Assembly: GCA_934525065.1 (NCBI GenBank)
Contig: CAKSYX010000017.1
Coordinates: 1 to 36,262 of the forward strand
Reading direction: 5' to 3'
DNA: 36,262 bases
Origin: an uncultured Eubacteriales bacterium
GTDB lineage: Bacteria; Bacillota; Clostridia; Oscillospirales; Acutalibacteraceae
Each line of letters opens with the position of its first letter. The first letter of the stretch is position 1. Positions 18,401-25,361 of this stretch are shown one piece after another. Under the pieces are notes generated by a model. It made no database searches. It was not told where the DNA came from and was given only the letters and a program-made list of their open reading frames with translations. Position numbers and translations under genes: made by a program.

Positions 18401-20770
18401 TGCGTTTCTCCGCTGTTTGTTAAAATTGAAACCTGCATCGTCGGAACAGAAGGCGGCTATATCGGTGTCACAGACTCCGATGGAAACGCTGTTGAAGGCG
18501 CAAATATTTACACGGATGCAAAGGTTCTTCTCGGTGTTACCGGTGAGGACGGAAGAATCTTCACGAATGCTTATGTTGATTCAGTCAAGAAGATCAGCGT
18601 ATACGCCGAAAAGGACGGCCATCTTTCCTTCATAACCACAAGCCAGAGTTTCCTTCCGGGTGCAACCGATGACGGACTTCCCGCTTTCACTAAGCTCAAT
18701 GCAGTGAAGAATCCCGAATCTGCTCAGAGCATTTCCTGGATGTCATCACCGAGCGCAAGCGCAGACAAGGCAGTTGTAAGATATGCCGAAAAGGCAGGCT
18801 ACGAAGCCAACGGCGAAGCAGCATTCAGAGAAACTGAAGGCAAGAGCAGACTTGTTGAAATGGCAAGCTCCGCAATGCTTGAAACCAACTATGCCGTAAG
18901 AGTTAATGCCGTTAAGGTAACAGGCCTCAAGGCTGACACCGAGTACGTCTATTGCGTCGGCGACGGCGAGAAGATGTCCGGCGTCAAGACCTTCTCAACC
19001 TCGAGGAAGAACGCAGGCGTTAACTTCTTCGTAATCGGCGATACTCAGGCAACCGATACAACCAATACCGACCAGATTACACGAATTCTCGGCGAATCCG
19101 GAGTAAACTATGACTTCGGCATCCAGACCGGTGACGCCGTTGATAACGGCGGTAACTACACCATGTGGGCAAACATTGCAAAGGTGCTCAGCGGTGACTT
19201 CCTCGGCAATCAGGATCTCATCCAGGTTCTCGGCAACCATGAATATTACGGTGACGCCGATGCTTCCTCCGCAAATGCGTACTTTGACCTTTCCGATGAT
19301 GAAACTGCGCCGGATTATTACTCAACTCAGTACGGTAACGTATATGTTGCTGTAATCAACTACGGCGTTGCAAACTATGACAAGGCCATAAAGTGGGTCA
19401 AGAAAGATGCCGCCAAGAGCGACGCAACGTGGAAGGTTCTTACCATTCACCAGCCGCCGTATTACACCAATCCCTCCGGTAACGAGGAAGGTCAGGCTCA
19501 GAAGCTCAGAGACCTTGCAGACGATGCCGGCTTTGACTTCGTATTCTCCGGCCATGACCACTCGTACGCAAGAACTGCCGCTCAAACAGGCGGAAAGCTC
19601 AACGAAAACGGAACCGTGTATTATATCTGCGGCTCCACCGGTGAGAAGAGCTATGAAATTGTCAAAAACGATGCTTTCAACTTTGAAATGCTCGTTGACG
19701 ATTACAATGCAACTTACATCACTGCAAACGTAACAGACACAACCTTCTCGCTCACGACCTATGACTACAACGGCTCAGAGCCTGTCATAATCGACACCTA
19801 CACCAAGACGAAGGACATCACCTGCTCAAAGGACGGCCATGTTCTGGTCTACGATGACGGAGAGCTTTACTGCTCGGTATGCGGCTATCCGGTTGAGCTT
19901 GAAAGCTACACCGGCTTTGCGCGCGACCTTGACACCGGAAGAAATATGTATTTCCTCGGCGGTGAAAAGAAGATCGGCTGGCTTCAGTATGAAAAGGATG
20001 CCTATTACTTTGACGAAAACGGTCTTGGCCTTGTTGGCGAACACCGGATCGGCAAGGTTCAGGGCACATTCCGCTTTGACAGTGACGGACGTCAGATCGG
20101 TGCAGTGTTTGAGAAGTTTGACGGCGGCGTAAGAGCCTTCCGCGGCTCCAACACATCCGTTCTTGTCGGCTGGCACGAAATTGAAGGAAATCTCTATTAC
20201 TTCTCAAGATCCAACGGCGCAATGAGAACCGGAAAGGCAACTGTCAAGGTAAGAACAGGTCAGAAGCTTGATTATGTTTTCTCTGATGACGGAAAGCTTG
20301 TTCGCGGCGCATTCTATGAGACCGCCGACGGAACAGTTTATTACTGGGGCTCAGATATGGTCAGCGGCTGGCAGAAGATTGAAGGCAAGACCTATTACTT
20401 CGAGCCATCAACTCACCTTATGGCTGATGATACGGCAGAAATTGACGGAAAGGTTTATGCCTTTGCTCAGACCGGTGAGCTTGTTCACGAGGGCGCCCAC
20501 GAATGGGGCGAAAGAGTTGTCCGTGTCAAGAGATCCTGTACTGTTGACGGCGAAATCAGATACACCTGCTCAGTCTGCGGCAGCAAGAAGATTGAAAAAG
20601 AGCCGGCTCTCGGCCACGTTGACAAGGACGGCGACGGAATTTGCGATGATTGCCACTTCAGCGTTGACTTCAATTCATCAACCAACAACTTCTTCTACCG
20701 TCTCCTTCAGAGATTCCTGTTTATCTTCAGACTTATTTTCCAGAAGATCAGCAGCATTGTGAAGCACTAA
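15500..20770 (+). CDS. Large secreted NAGPA (phosphodiester glycosidase) - metallophosphoesterase - cell-wall-binding-repeat protein
   Basis: 1756 residues with signal peptide (about 1-28). Domains in order: NAGPA/phosphodiester glycosidase (about 45-290; NADIYNMQTGEPTG and LNLDGGGSTT); Ig-like and carbohydrate-binding-like beta domains (about 290-1080), including a CBM-like segment (SYQMPRF...) and cohesin/dockerin-like beta modules; a purple-acid-phosphatase-type fibronectin domain (about 1085-1170); a calcineurin-like metallophosphoesterase (about 1173-1400; GDTQ, GDAVDNGG, GNHEYYG near 1245, GHDHSYAR near 1350); glucan/choline-type cell-wall-binding repeats (about 1465-1665; GWLQYEKDAYYFDENG, GWQKIEGKTYYF); a CxxC module (TCSVCGSKKIEKE) with a DKDGDGICDDCH calcium-like/Cys loop; and a hydrophobic tail. 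It probably removes phosphodiester-linked sugars and phosphate from wall or host glycans. Fusion of both activities in one surface protein is notable. Confidence 0.85.
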   Translation: MKNRTFKKAISALLCMVMIFSSVAMGVSAFDFKVPSNMFLISKTESRIAPGVTENKIITNGKDGDSQVMGYAVEVDTSNKTTAFAVGYNNYDGTKWSMQTVRKQAAAIEKKRGVNVVAAFNADIYNMQTGEPTGCLVMNNIAYKAGIGRPYFAVMKDGSVKIGRSMTQEILDNCSEAVSGFFTLIENGVRTAEGNSDDGLVPKTAVGIKADGKVVLYCADGRNYPVSVGLSNKGVADIMEGLGCVDVLNLDGGGSTTYAAKYEGSSSLEVANNPSDGVERNVSSSLFVLSNAKPTGEFDHASMLPNNELYTPESTVQFSAKGVDSSGAAADLPSDGKFVLAEESAALGTITDDGFFTSNGTAGDVKVNYVSGGEVCGTTTIGVVVPDELYVPNHEVSLGFEETTDFGVIAKYQSRTVAMKDGDLMWAIADLEGNDLGESAGTFSGLTFTTLDGVTVNANVTARLKYNLEVGVVVKAIIGAMPVVMYDFEYTTDKEEADNSNGALKYIPSYQMPRFDRSIGTSSPQQAAEFYEQGYPLYCWPNASLTDQESMKATVVSKDDGEPVRFGNKSLRIDYDYSSFNGSSNSNNYLRVTSPTYSFEGSPTAIGCWIYVPEGTSNFVLYLNCSNKDGSLSYMPVTRMYDPEAGKQVYTGIDWTGWKYVEFDLMDTQLASGAGSANAPFGFYQGCGVFWISFQPGKGYGDRTASRVYLDNIQLIYGANVDDTKNPEILSMHSIGEQIEKDGSTVFNKATNTFTATFKDDDGKYATGIDPNEVKLYIDGVDETENCTIVETDGEIHLYDKTLSDGMHSIKVSVADKFGNQTEETRYFLVDAKQGKTEVSLSAQDSPVLGEDFVLEVTANDNTVESADVSLKVLSYFVKYWNNIRVEAGENYALDGEAAYDSKEDELSFKVSKKVDASSDSNVIARVIVSIPTDVPEGLEVTYRITKGALKFADGTNGSFSGKLTTQCVSPLFVKIETCIVGTEGGYIGVTDSDGNAVEGANIYTDAKVLLGVTGEDGRIFTNAYVDSVKKISVYAEKDGHLSFITTSQSFLPGATDDGLPAFTKLNAVKNPESAQSISWMSSPSASADKAVVRYAEKAGYEANGEAAFRETEGKSRLVEMASSAMLETNYAVRVNAVKVTGLKADTEYVYCVGDGEKMSGVKTFSTSRKNAGVNFFVIGDTQATDTTNTDQITRILGESGVNYDFGIQTGDAVDNGGNYTMWANIAKVLSGDFLGNQDLIQVLGNHEYYGDADASSANAYFDLSDDETAPDYYSTQYGNVYVAVINYGVANYDKAIKWVKKDAAKSDATWKVLTIHQPPYYTNPSGNEEGQAQKLRDLADDAGFDFVFSGHDHSYARTAAQTGGKLNENGTVYYICGSTGEKSYEIVKNDAFNFEMLVDDYNATYITANVTDTTFSLTTYDYNGSEPVIIDTYTKTKDITCSKDGHVLVYDDGELYCSVCGYPVELESYTGFARDLDTGRNMYFLGGEKKIGWLQYEKDAYYFDENGLGLVGEHRIGKVQGTFRFDSDGRQIGAVFEKFDGGVRAFRGSNTSVLVGWHEIEGNLYYFSRSNGAMRTGKATVKVRTGQKLDYVFSDDGKLVRGAFYETADGTVYYWGSDMVSGWQKIEGKTYYFEPSTHLMADDTAEIDGKVYAFAQTGELVHEGAHEWGERVVRVKRSCTVDGEIRYTCSVCGSKKIEKEPALGHVDKDGDGICDDCHFSVDFNSSTNNFFYRLLQRFLFIFRLIFQKISSIVKH

Positions 20771-20788
20771 GGCACAATAACTGAATTT

Positions 20789-20826
20789 AAGACCGTCCCG
20801 AAAAAACGGGGCGGTCTTTTTCTTTT
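20789..20826 (+). terminator. Terminator after the NAGPA protein gene
   Basis: AAGACCGTCCCG (20789-20800) pairs with CGGGGCGGTCTT (20807-20818) with one wobble, then TTTCTTTT. Confidence 0.9.
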
Positions 20827-20908
20827 AAATCGGTTGCTTTTTTGCTCCGGGAAAGATATACTATTCAATAAGCATAAACTGAGCTTGACTTCTCTCAATT
20901 TAAGAAAA

Positions 20909-21119
20909 ATGCGGGAGAAAAACACGACGAAGAAAAAGTTTTCACAGCACCTCCGGTTTAATATCATTCTTTTCGGAATGATGGGTCAGATTCTGTGGAA
21001 CATTGAAAACATTTACTTCAATACCGCTTGCTGTGCTCGTCAAAAAGAAGTATCTTGACGCGGCAAACGATGAACCGGCGGTACAGACAGTCGCAGACGG
21101 AATTGTAAAAGGAGGGTAA
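20909..21119 (+). pseudogene. Collapsed MFS-type transporter remnant
   Basis: An ATG at 20909 opens about 40 codons resembling the N-terminus of MFS/sugar-cation symporters (FNIILFGMMGQILWNIENIYFNT), cut off just inside the first TM segment. From about 21026 a different frame reads LAVLVKKKYLDAANDEPAVQ to a TAA at 21117-21119, which resembles the hydrophilic C-terminal tail of a transporter. A large internal deletion that fused the two ends would give this arrangement. The final codons contain the GGAGGG ribosome site of the next gene, so the old transporter-regulator coupling is still visible. Confidence 0.55.
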
Positions 21120-21122
21120 GAT

Positions 21123-22145
21123 ATGTCAAATAAAGGCCAGACAAAGCTCAAGCTTTTGTATATCAAGGATTATCTTGAACGATACAGCGATGAGGATCAT
21201 CCGGTCAGTGCCCGGTCGCTTCAGACTATGCTTTCGAACCACGGAATCGAATGTGAGCGCAAGTCGATTTACAGCGATATTCAGACACTTGAGGATTACG
21301 GAATGGAAATTTTTCGCGTCAGAACACCGGAAAACGGCTATTACCTCGGCTCAAGAGAGTTTGAAGAACCGCAGCTTCGGCTTTTGATTGACGCTGTTCA
21401 GGCTGCGAACTTTATCACCGAGAAGAAAACGAAGGAACTGATTAAAAAAATCGCCTGCCTTTGCAGTGAAAGCACCGGAAAATATCTGACAAAGCAGGTG
21501 TATATTGAAAACCGTGTAAAATGTACTAATGAGGAAATATATTACAGCATAGATGTTTTGAACCGTGCCATTCAGCAGGGCAAAAAGGTTTCTTTTACCT
21601 ATTGCAAGCGCATTGTTGCGGAAAATTCGCGTGCAGCGAAAATTCAGGAAAAGAATCACATTATCAGCCCGTATGCACTCATCTGGTCGAGTGACCACTA
21701 TTATCTTGTCGGCAATAATCAAAAATACGACAATCTTATGCACGTCAGAATTGACCGGATGAAAAAGGTCTTGATGCTTGATGAGCCGTCAAGGCCGTAT
21801 TCCGAAGTTTCGGAATATAGGGGTTACTTCAATTCTGCGGATTACGCGGAGAGACTGTTCAATATGTTCAGCGGAGAACTGAGGGAACTTAATTTTCTCT
21901 GCGACAATTCTATCCTAGAGGAGATTCTTGACCGTGTCGGAAAAGCCGCAAGCATCACAAAGAACGATGACGGTCATTTCAATATGAGGATGAAGATGGT
22001 CGTAAGCGAGGGTCTGATCTCGTGGATAATGCAGTTTGGAAACAAGCTGGAGGTCATCGAACCGGCCGATATTCGCGCACAGGTCAAGGAACGCGCGACG
22101 GAAATTTTAAAGCTTTATGAAAACGAGAGCATTTTTAACAGCTGA
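21123..22145 (+). CDS. WYL-domain transcriptional regulator
   Basis: 340 residues, starting 6 bases after AAAGGAGGG. An N-terminal helix-turn-helix (about 8-65; SARSLQTMLSNHGIECERKSIYSDIQTLEDYG) of the HTH_11/DeoR type is followed by a WYL domain (about 140-230; ISPYALIWSSDHYYLVGN and HVRIDRM) and a WCX-like C-terminal extension (about 245-335). WYL regulators bind DNA as dimers and sense a small ligand or nucleic acid through the WYL pocket; here the signature is YYLVG instead of WYLVG. Its probable former neighbour is the truncated transporter immediately upstream. The present target is unknown. Confidence 0.9.
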   Translation: MSNKGQTKLKLLYIKDYLERYSDEDHPVSARSLQTMLSNHGIECERKSIYSDIQTLEDYGMEIFRVRTPENGYYLGSREFEEPQLRLLIDAVQAANFITEKKTKELIKKIACLCSESTGKYLTKQVYIENRVKCTNEEIYYSIDVLNRAIQQGKKVSFTYCKRIVAENSRAAKIQEKNHIISPYALIWSSDHYYLVGNNQKYDNLMHVRIDRMKKVLMLDEPSRPYSEVSEYRGYFNSADYAERLFNMFSGELRELNFLCDNSILEEILDRVGKAASITKNDDGHFNMRMKMVVSEGLISWIMQFGNKLEVIEPADIRAQVKERATEILKLYENESIFNS

Positions 22146-22151
22146 ATCCAA

Positions 22152-22204
22152 AAATGAATCGGGTTGGTATAAATGCGTGCTAAACTGTATTCGAAATGAA
22201 TCGG
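22152..22204 (+). repeat. Direct repeats in the VanY-type gene promoter region
   Basis: AAATGAATCGG occurs at 22152-22162 and again at 22194-22204, exactly 42 bp apart (four helical turns). A weak promoter-like TTGGTA lies between them. A cooperative operator is possible but unproven. Confidence 0.4.
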
Positions 22205-22236
22205 TTTTACGATGAAGATAAAAAGGAGGATGAACC

Positions 22237-23151
22237 ATGGCTACAAACAAAAAAAGAAAAAAGAAAAAGAGCAGGCAGGATGTTGTAATTCTTCTTCTCT
22301 CTGTCGCAATTGTTGCCGTTGTGCTGTTCACGGCAATAACTGCAGCTGTAAGCAGAAAGCGTGACGAAAATTCTTCCGCGCCGGTGCAGACTGCCGCCTC
22401 CCTTGCGGAAACAACGGAAGAAAAAACAAAGCAAAACGAAGTGACGGAAAGCAAAACCGCGCTCGCGGCCGAAAACAATATCCCTACCGAGAGTAAAACT
22501 TCCGCAGCTTCTAAATCCACGGATTCAACAACAGCCGCAAAGCCGAAAAAAAGCGAGAGCGGAAGGATAATTGTTGACACCGATGCCGTTGAGTGGAACC
22601 TGATCGTCGTCAGCCTCACGCGCGAAATACCGGAGGGCTACAAGCCCGAGGTCGTTGAGGTCGTGAACAGCGGACATGACCTTGACAAGCGCGTTGCGCC
22701 GTACTATGAGAAGATGTACTACGCGGCAAAGAAGGAGGGTATCATTCTTACACCGTTTTCGGGCAACAGGAGCTATGAACGCCAGAGAATCAATTATAAC
22801 AACCTGACCGAAACGTATATGGCTCGCTACGGCCTTGACAGAAAGGCCGCGCAGAAAAAGGCGGCGACCGTCATTCTTCCTCCCGGAACGAGCGAACACA
22901 ACATCGGCCTTGCAATGGATATCTGCAATACCTATGATTCGTTCGCAAACTCAAAGGAATATGCATGGCTGACGAAAAATGCCTATAAATACGGCTTTAT
23001 TCTCCGCTATCCGAAGGGCAAGGAGGATGTTACGGGAATCGTTTACGAACCGTGGCACTGGCGCTTTGTCGGAACCGAATACGCGAAAAAGATTCGCGAC
23101 AGCGGCCTTTGCCTTGAGGAATACCTTGATTCGGTGGGGATCAGATACTGA
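22237..23151 (+). CDS. VanY-type D-alanyl-D-alanine carboxypeptidase (peptidase M15B)
   Basis: 304 residues; AAAGGAGGATG ribosome site before ATG 22237. A basic N-terminus and one TM helix (about 17-41) anchor it to the membrane, with a Ser/Thr/Lys-rich extracellular linker (about 45-105). The M15 zinc peptidase domain follows: GNRSYERQ, the zinc site H221 and D228 in SEHNIGLAMD, and E271/H274 in EPWHWRF. It would trim the terminal D-Ala from peptidoglycan stem peptides. There are no other vancomycin-resistance genes nearby (no VanRS/HAX), so this is a housekeeping D,D-carboxypeptidase and not a resistance determinant. A terminator follows. Confidence 0.92.
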   Translation: MATNKKRKKKKSRQDVVILLLSVAIVAVVLFTAITAAVSRKRDENSSAPVQTAASLAETTEEKTKQNEVTESKTALAAENNIPTESKTSAASKSTDSTTAAKPKKSESGRIIVDTDAVEWNLIVVSLTREIPEGYKPEVVEVVNSGHDLDKRVAPYYEKMYYAAKKEGIILTPFSGNRSYERQRINYNNLTETYMARYGLDRKAAQKKAATVILPPGTSEHNIGLAMDICNTYDSFANSKEYAWLTKNAYKYGFILRYPKGKEDVTGIVYEPWHWRFVGTEYAKKIRDSGLCLEEYLDSVGIRY

Positions 23152-23165
23152 TATTCGACACTTTT

Positions 23166-23205
23166 GAAAAGTCAGTTGTTAAAACAATTGACTTTTCTTT
23201 TTATA
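23166..23205 (+). terminator. Terminator between the VanY-type gene and the T7SS locus
   Basis: GAAAAGTCAGTTG (23166-23178) pairs with CAATTGACTTTTC (23185-23197) with one wobble, then TTTTTAT. It marks the left boundary of the type VII locus. Confidence 0.85.
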
Positions 23206-23303
23206 AATGTTATTATTCTAAAAACAGGAAAATTTGGCCTAATCTGTCGTCTGTCTCAAAAAAACTGCGTTTTGTCAGCAATGTGATTTCTGGGCTTTGC
23301 GGG

Positions 23304-23312
23304 TGCTATAAT
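23304..23312 (+). promoter_or_regulatory. Extended -10 promoter of the first T7SS transcript
   Basis: TGCTATAAT (TGN plus consensus TATAAT at 23307-23312) lies 34 bases before the TTG start of the effector-like gene. No good -35 hexamer is visible at the right distance. Confidence 0.6.
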
Positions 23313-23346
23313 TTGCTTGTAAGTTTTTGATAGGGGAGGAATAACA

Positions 23347-24357
23347 TTGAACGAATTTTCCGTTCGGTTCGGAACAATGGACTCGGTTGCCGGAAAACTT
23401 GAGAATTTGGCTGGAACTCTCAAAGGTTGTTCACATGTAGTTGAGAATACCAGACGTGCAATGGGTTACAGGACGCAGGTGAAGCCGGAGATTGACCGCT
23501 CATTGTCAGCTGTTTATGAGAATATTTCATCTGCGTCAAGTAAGCTGAAGACTCTTTCGTCTGCTTTGAAAGATGCTGCATTGACATATAGTAGGGCAGA
23601 GAACAAAGTCCTCGGAAGGGACGATGCTGAAGAAAAAAGACCTGGTTTCATTCCGATTACTTTGCCTGACGCTTTCTTTTTTTGGTTGTATAGTCCTTCA
23701 CCTGGAGGGGTGACCCGACTTATTTTGTCGCTTATCGGAGGCCGAAAAACAGAAGAATCATTTTCTTTACTTAATTGGCAAACAAAAAAGGGCTTTTCTG
23801 CCAATTATAAGCCTGGCAACATCTATCTCGAGGGTGAGCTTGGATTGGAAGGTTCAGTTGCAAAGTACAAAAAGTCTGCAAAGAGTGGACTTTTTACGGC
23901 AGGACTTGAAGCATCGGCATTTACGGGAAAGATTGGAGCTAAAGCAACGTGTTCTCTCTTTAAAAACGGAAAATTTGAGCCGAAAATTGGAATTGGTGCT
24001 AACGCTGAAGCAAAAGGATTGAATGCGAAGGTTTCCGGCAAGTTCGGCAACGAAGACTTTGATGCACATGCAAATGCCGAAGGAACTGTCGGCTACGCTA
24101 AGGCTGAGGCCGGACTTGATTTTGACATCAGAAAAGGTAAATTTGGAGGCAAGGCCGAGGTTGGGGCTGCAGTCTTTAAAGGTAAGGCAACCGGAGGATT
24201 CAAATTTTTTGGGCATAGTGTTGATTTCTCCATTGAAGGTGAAGCATTAAGTGTAGGCGCCAATGCTGAGTTCGGCGTAGATAAAGATTCAGTTACCATT
24301 GGAGGAAAACTTTCCGCTTTGGTTGGCTTAGGATTTAGGATTAAAATTAGTAAATAA
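23347..24357 (+). CDS. Candidate T7SS effector: WXG100/LXG-like helical N-terminus plus glycine-rich beta-repeat domain
   Basis: 336 residues from a TTG start with AGGGGAGG 7-8 bases upstream. Residues 1-90 form a helical hairpin like WXG100/LXG secretion heads (MDSVAGKLENLAGTLKGC...LSSASSKLKTLSSALKDAALTYSRAE). A short linker with a hydrophobic patch follows (about 100-135). Residues 155-336 are made of alternating small/charged beta strands separated by glycines, as in GLEASAFTGKIGAKATCSLF, KFGGKAEVGAAVFKGKATGG and EFGVDKDSVTIGG. There is no Sec signal peptide. Position at the head of the T7SS transcript and the head-plus-variable-tail plan suggest a secreted substrate, perhaps a membrane-active or structural protein. 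The tail family is not one I can name. The next two genes may be chaperone or immunity partners. Confidence 0.6.
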   Translation: MNEFSVRFGTMDSVAGKLENLAGTLKGCSHVVENTRRAMGYRTQVKPEIDRSLSAVYENISSASSKLKTLSSALKDAALTYSRAENKVLGRDDAEEKRPGFIPITLPDAFFFWLYSPSPGGVTRLILSLIGGRKTEESFSLLNWQTKKGFSANYKPGNIYLEGELGLEGSVAKYKKSAKSGLFTAGLEASAFTGKIGAKATCSLFKNGKFEPKIGIGANAEAKGLNAKVSGKFGNEDFDAHANAEGTVGYAKAEAGLDFDIRKGKFGGKAEVGAAVFKGKATGGFKFFGHSVDFSIEGEALSVGANAEFGVDKDSVTIGGKLSALVGLGFRIKISK

Positions 24358-24378
24358 TTTGGTTTGGAGGATATGAAT

Positions 24379-24666
24379 ATGAAAAACTTTTTACCTTTGG
24401 GTTCTGTTGTAATGCTTAAAGGTGGGAAAAAACGAGTAATGATTTGCGGTCGAGTTCAGGCTGAGTCCGAAACCGGTAAACTGTATGATTATTCAGCGTG
24501 CCTATTTCCCGAGGGTGTTATAGATCCGGATGAACTGTATCTTTTCAACAACGAAGATATTGATACCGTATATTTTCTCGGTCTTCAGGATGTTGAAGAG
24601 TTCCAGTTCAGAGATTTTATGGACAATGAACTTGAAAAAATGAAAAAGGAAGCCGAGGAAAAATGA
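24379..24666 (+). CDS. DUF4176 protein (T7SS-associated)
   Basis: 95 residues from ATG 24379, 8 bases after GGAGG; an upstream ATG at 24373 and a TTG at 24364 are too close to or inside the ribosome site. The sequence fits DUF4176: LPLGSVVMLKGGKKRVMICGR at the N-terminus, YDYSACLFPEGVIDPD, and the end signature LFNNEDIDTVYFLGLQDVEE. The family recurs in Firmicutes T7SS/LXG loci, and a role with substrate or immunity proteins is suspected but not settled. It lies 21 bases after the effector candidate and overlaps the next gene by ATGA. Confidence 0.8.
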   Translation: MKNFLPLGSVVMLKGGKKRVMICGRVQAESETGKLYDYSACLFPEGVIDPDELYLFNNEDIDTVYFLGLQDVEEFQFRDFMDNELEKMKKEAEEK

Positions 24667-25298
24667 GTCTCCTGCATTATTGCTTGAAACAAGTTGAAAA
24701 CGGACTTAATTGTCGATTTTTGTTGAAAGTTTCTGATAATGAGGCTTATGAAATTAGACTGCCGATTGGTATTAACCGTCGCGGCGCTTCCTTTGAACTT
24801 AACGGTGAGGAAAAATACCGTTTTGCCGTCGATTTTAGCGTTTTCCGTCGTGTTAGAGCTGAAGAAATTGGTTCGCATAAGTCAGTCTTGCTTGCGGTCA
24901 AAGACGAAAAAGGAGAAACAGTTGGCGATATATACAGCTGTTGTTCAAAGGTGTGGTTTGGCTATGAATTTTATGTTGCGCATTTTTTTGATCGTGAATA
25001 CACTGCATACGAAATCGGTCTCGGTAAGGACGGAATAAGGATTCCTGTTTATTGTGAATCCGTACAGATTGCGGAAATTCATAAGTCTCCTGTTATTATA
25101 AACAACAAGGATGTTTACGATTTGTACTTGAGAAGTTATAGTGATTTGACTATTGTCATGATGATGGCAATCTACTATGATTTAATGAATTTCGGCAACA
25201 ATAGCACGATTTCACATGGCCGAGAAGTTGTATATATAACAACTAAGAACAAAGAGCTTCTCAGCAAGTTTAATCCTGATTTCATTTCAGACAGTTGA
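24663..25298 (+). CDS. Unrecognised protein in the T7SS operon, possibly tubby/LURP-like fold
   Basis: 211 residues; the start overlaps the DUF4176 stop (ATGA). I cannot assign a family with confidence. The central and C-terminal parts (about 95-175) contain KVWFGYEFYVAHFFDREY, YEIGLGKDGIRIPVYCES and QIAEIHKS, followed by a VYDLYLRSYSDLTIVMMMAIYYDL helix. A beta-rich core around one hydrophobic helix recalls tubby/LURP-one-like proteins, a weak analogy. No signal peptide is present. Because it is translationally coupled to DUF4176 and sits after the candidate effector, an immunity or chaperone role is a reasonable guess. Confidence 0.65.
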   Translation: MSLLHYCLKQVENGLNCRFLLKVSDNEAYEIRLPIGINRRGASFELNGEEKYRFAVDFSVFRRVRAEEIGSHKSVLLAVKDEKGETVGDIYSCCSKVWFGYEFYVAHFFDREYTAYEIGLGKDGIRIPVYCESVQIAEIHKSPVIINNKDVYDLYLRSYSDLTIVMMMAIYYDLMNFGNNSTISHGREVVYITTKNKELLSKFNPDFISDS

Positions 25299-25361
25299 AG
25301 AGTCCGATAACAAAAATCCACTCTGTTTTTAGTGAATGTCGCAGCGGAAGGAAAAGAACTC

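Noticed and set aside
22237..23151. Vancomycin-resistance determinant
   Set aside because: A VanY-type D,D-carboxypeptidase alone, without vanRS or vanHAX, is a common housekeeping enzyme in Clostridia.
23266..23293. A third LytTR-like repeat pair before the effector gene
   Set aside because: TGCGTTTTGTC and GTGATTTC resemble the boxes but are not spaced 21 bp and lie too close to the -10.
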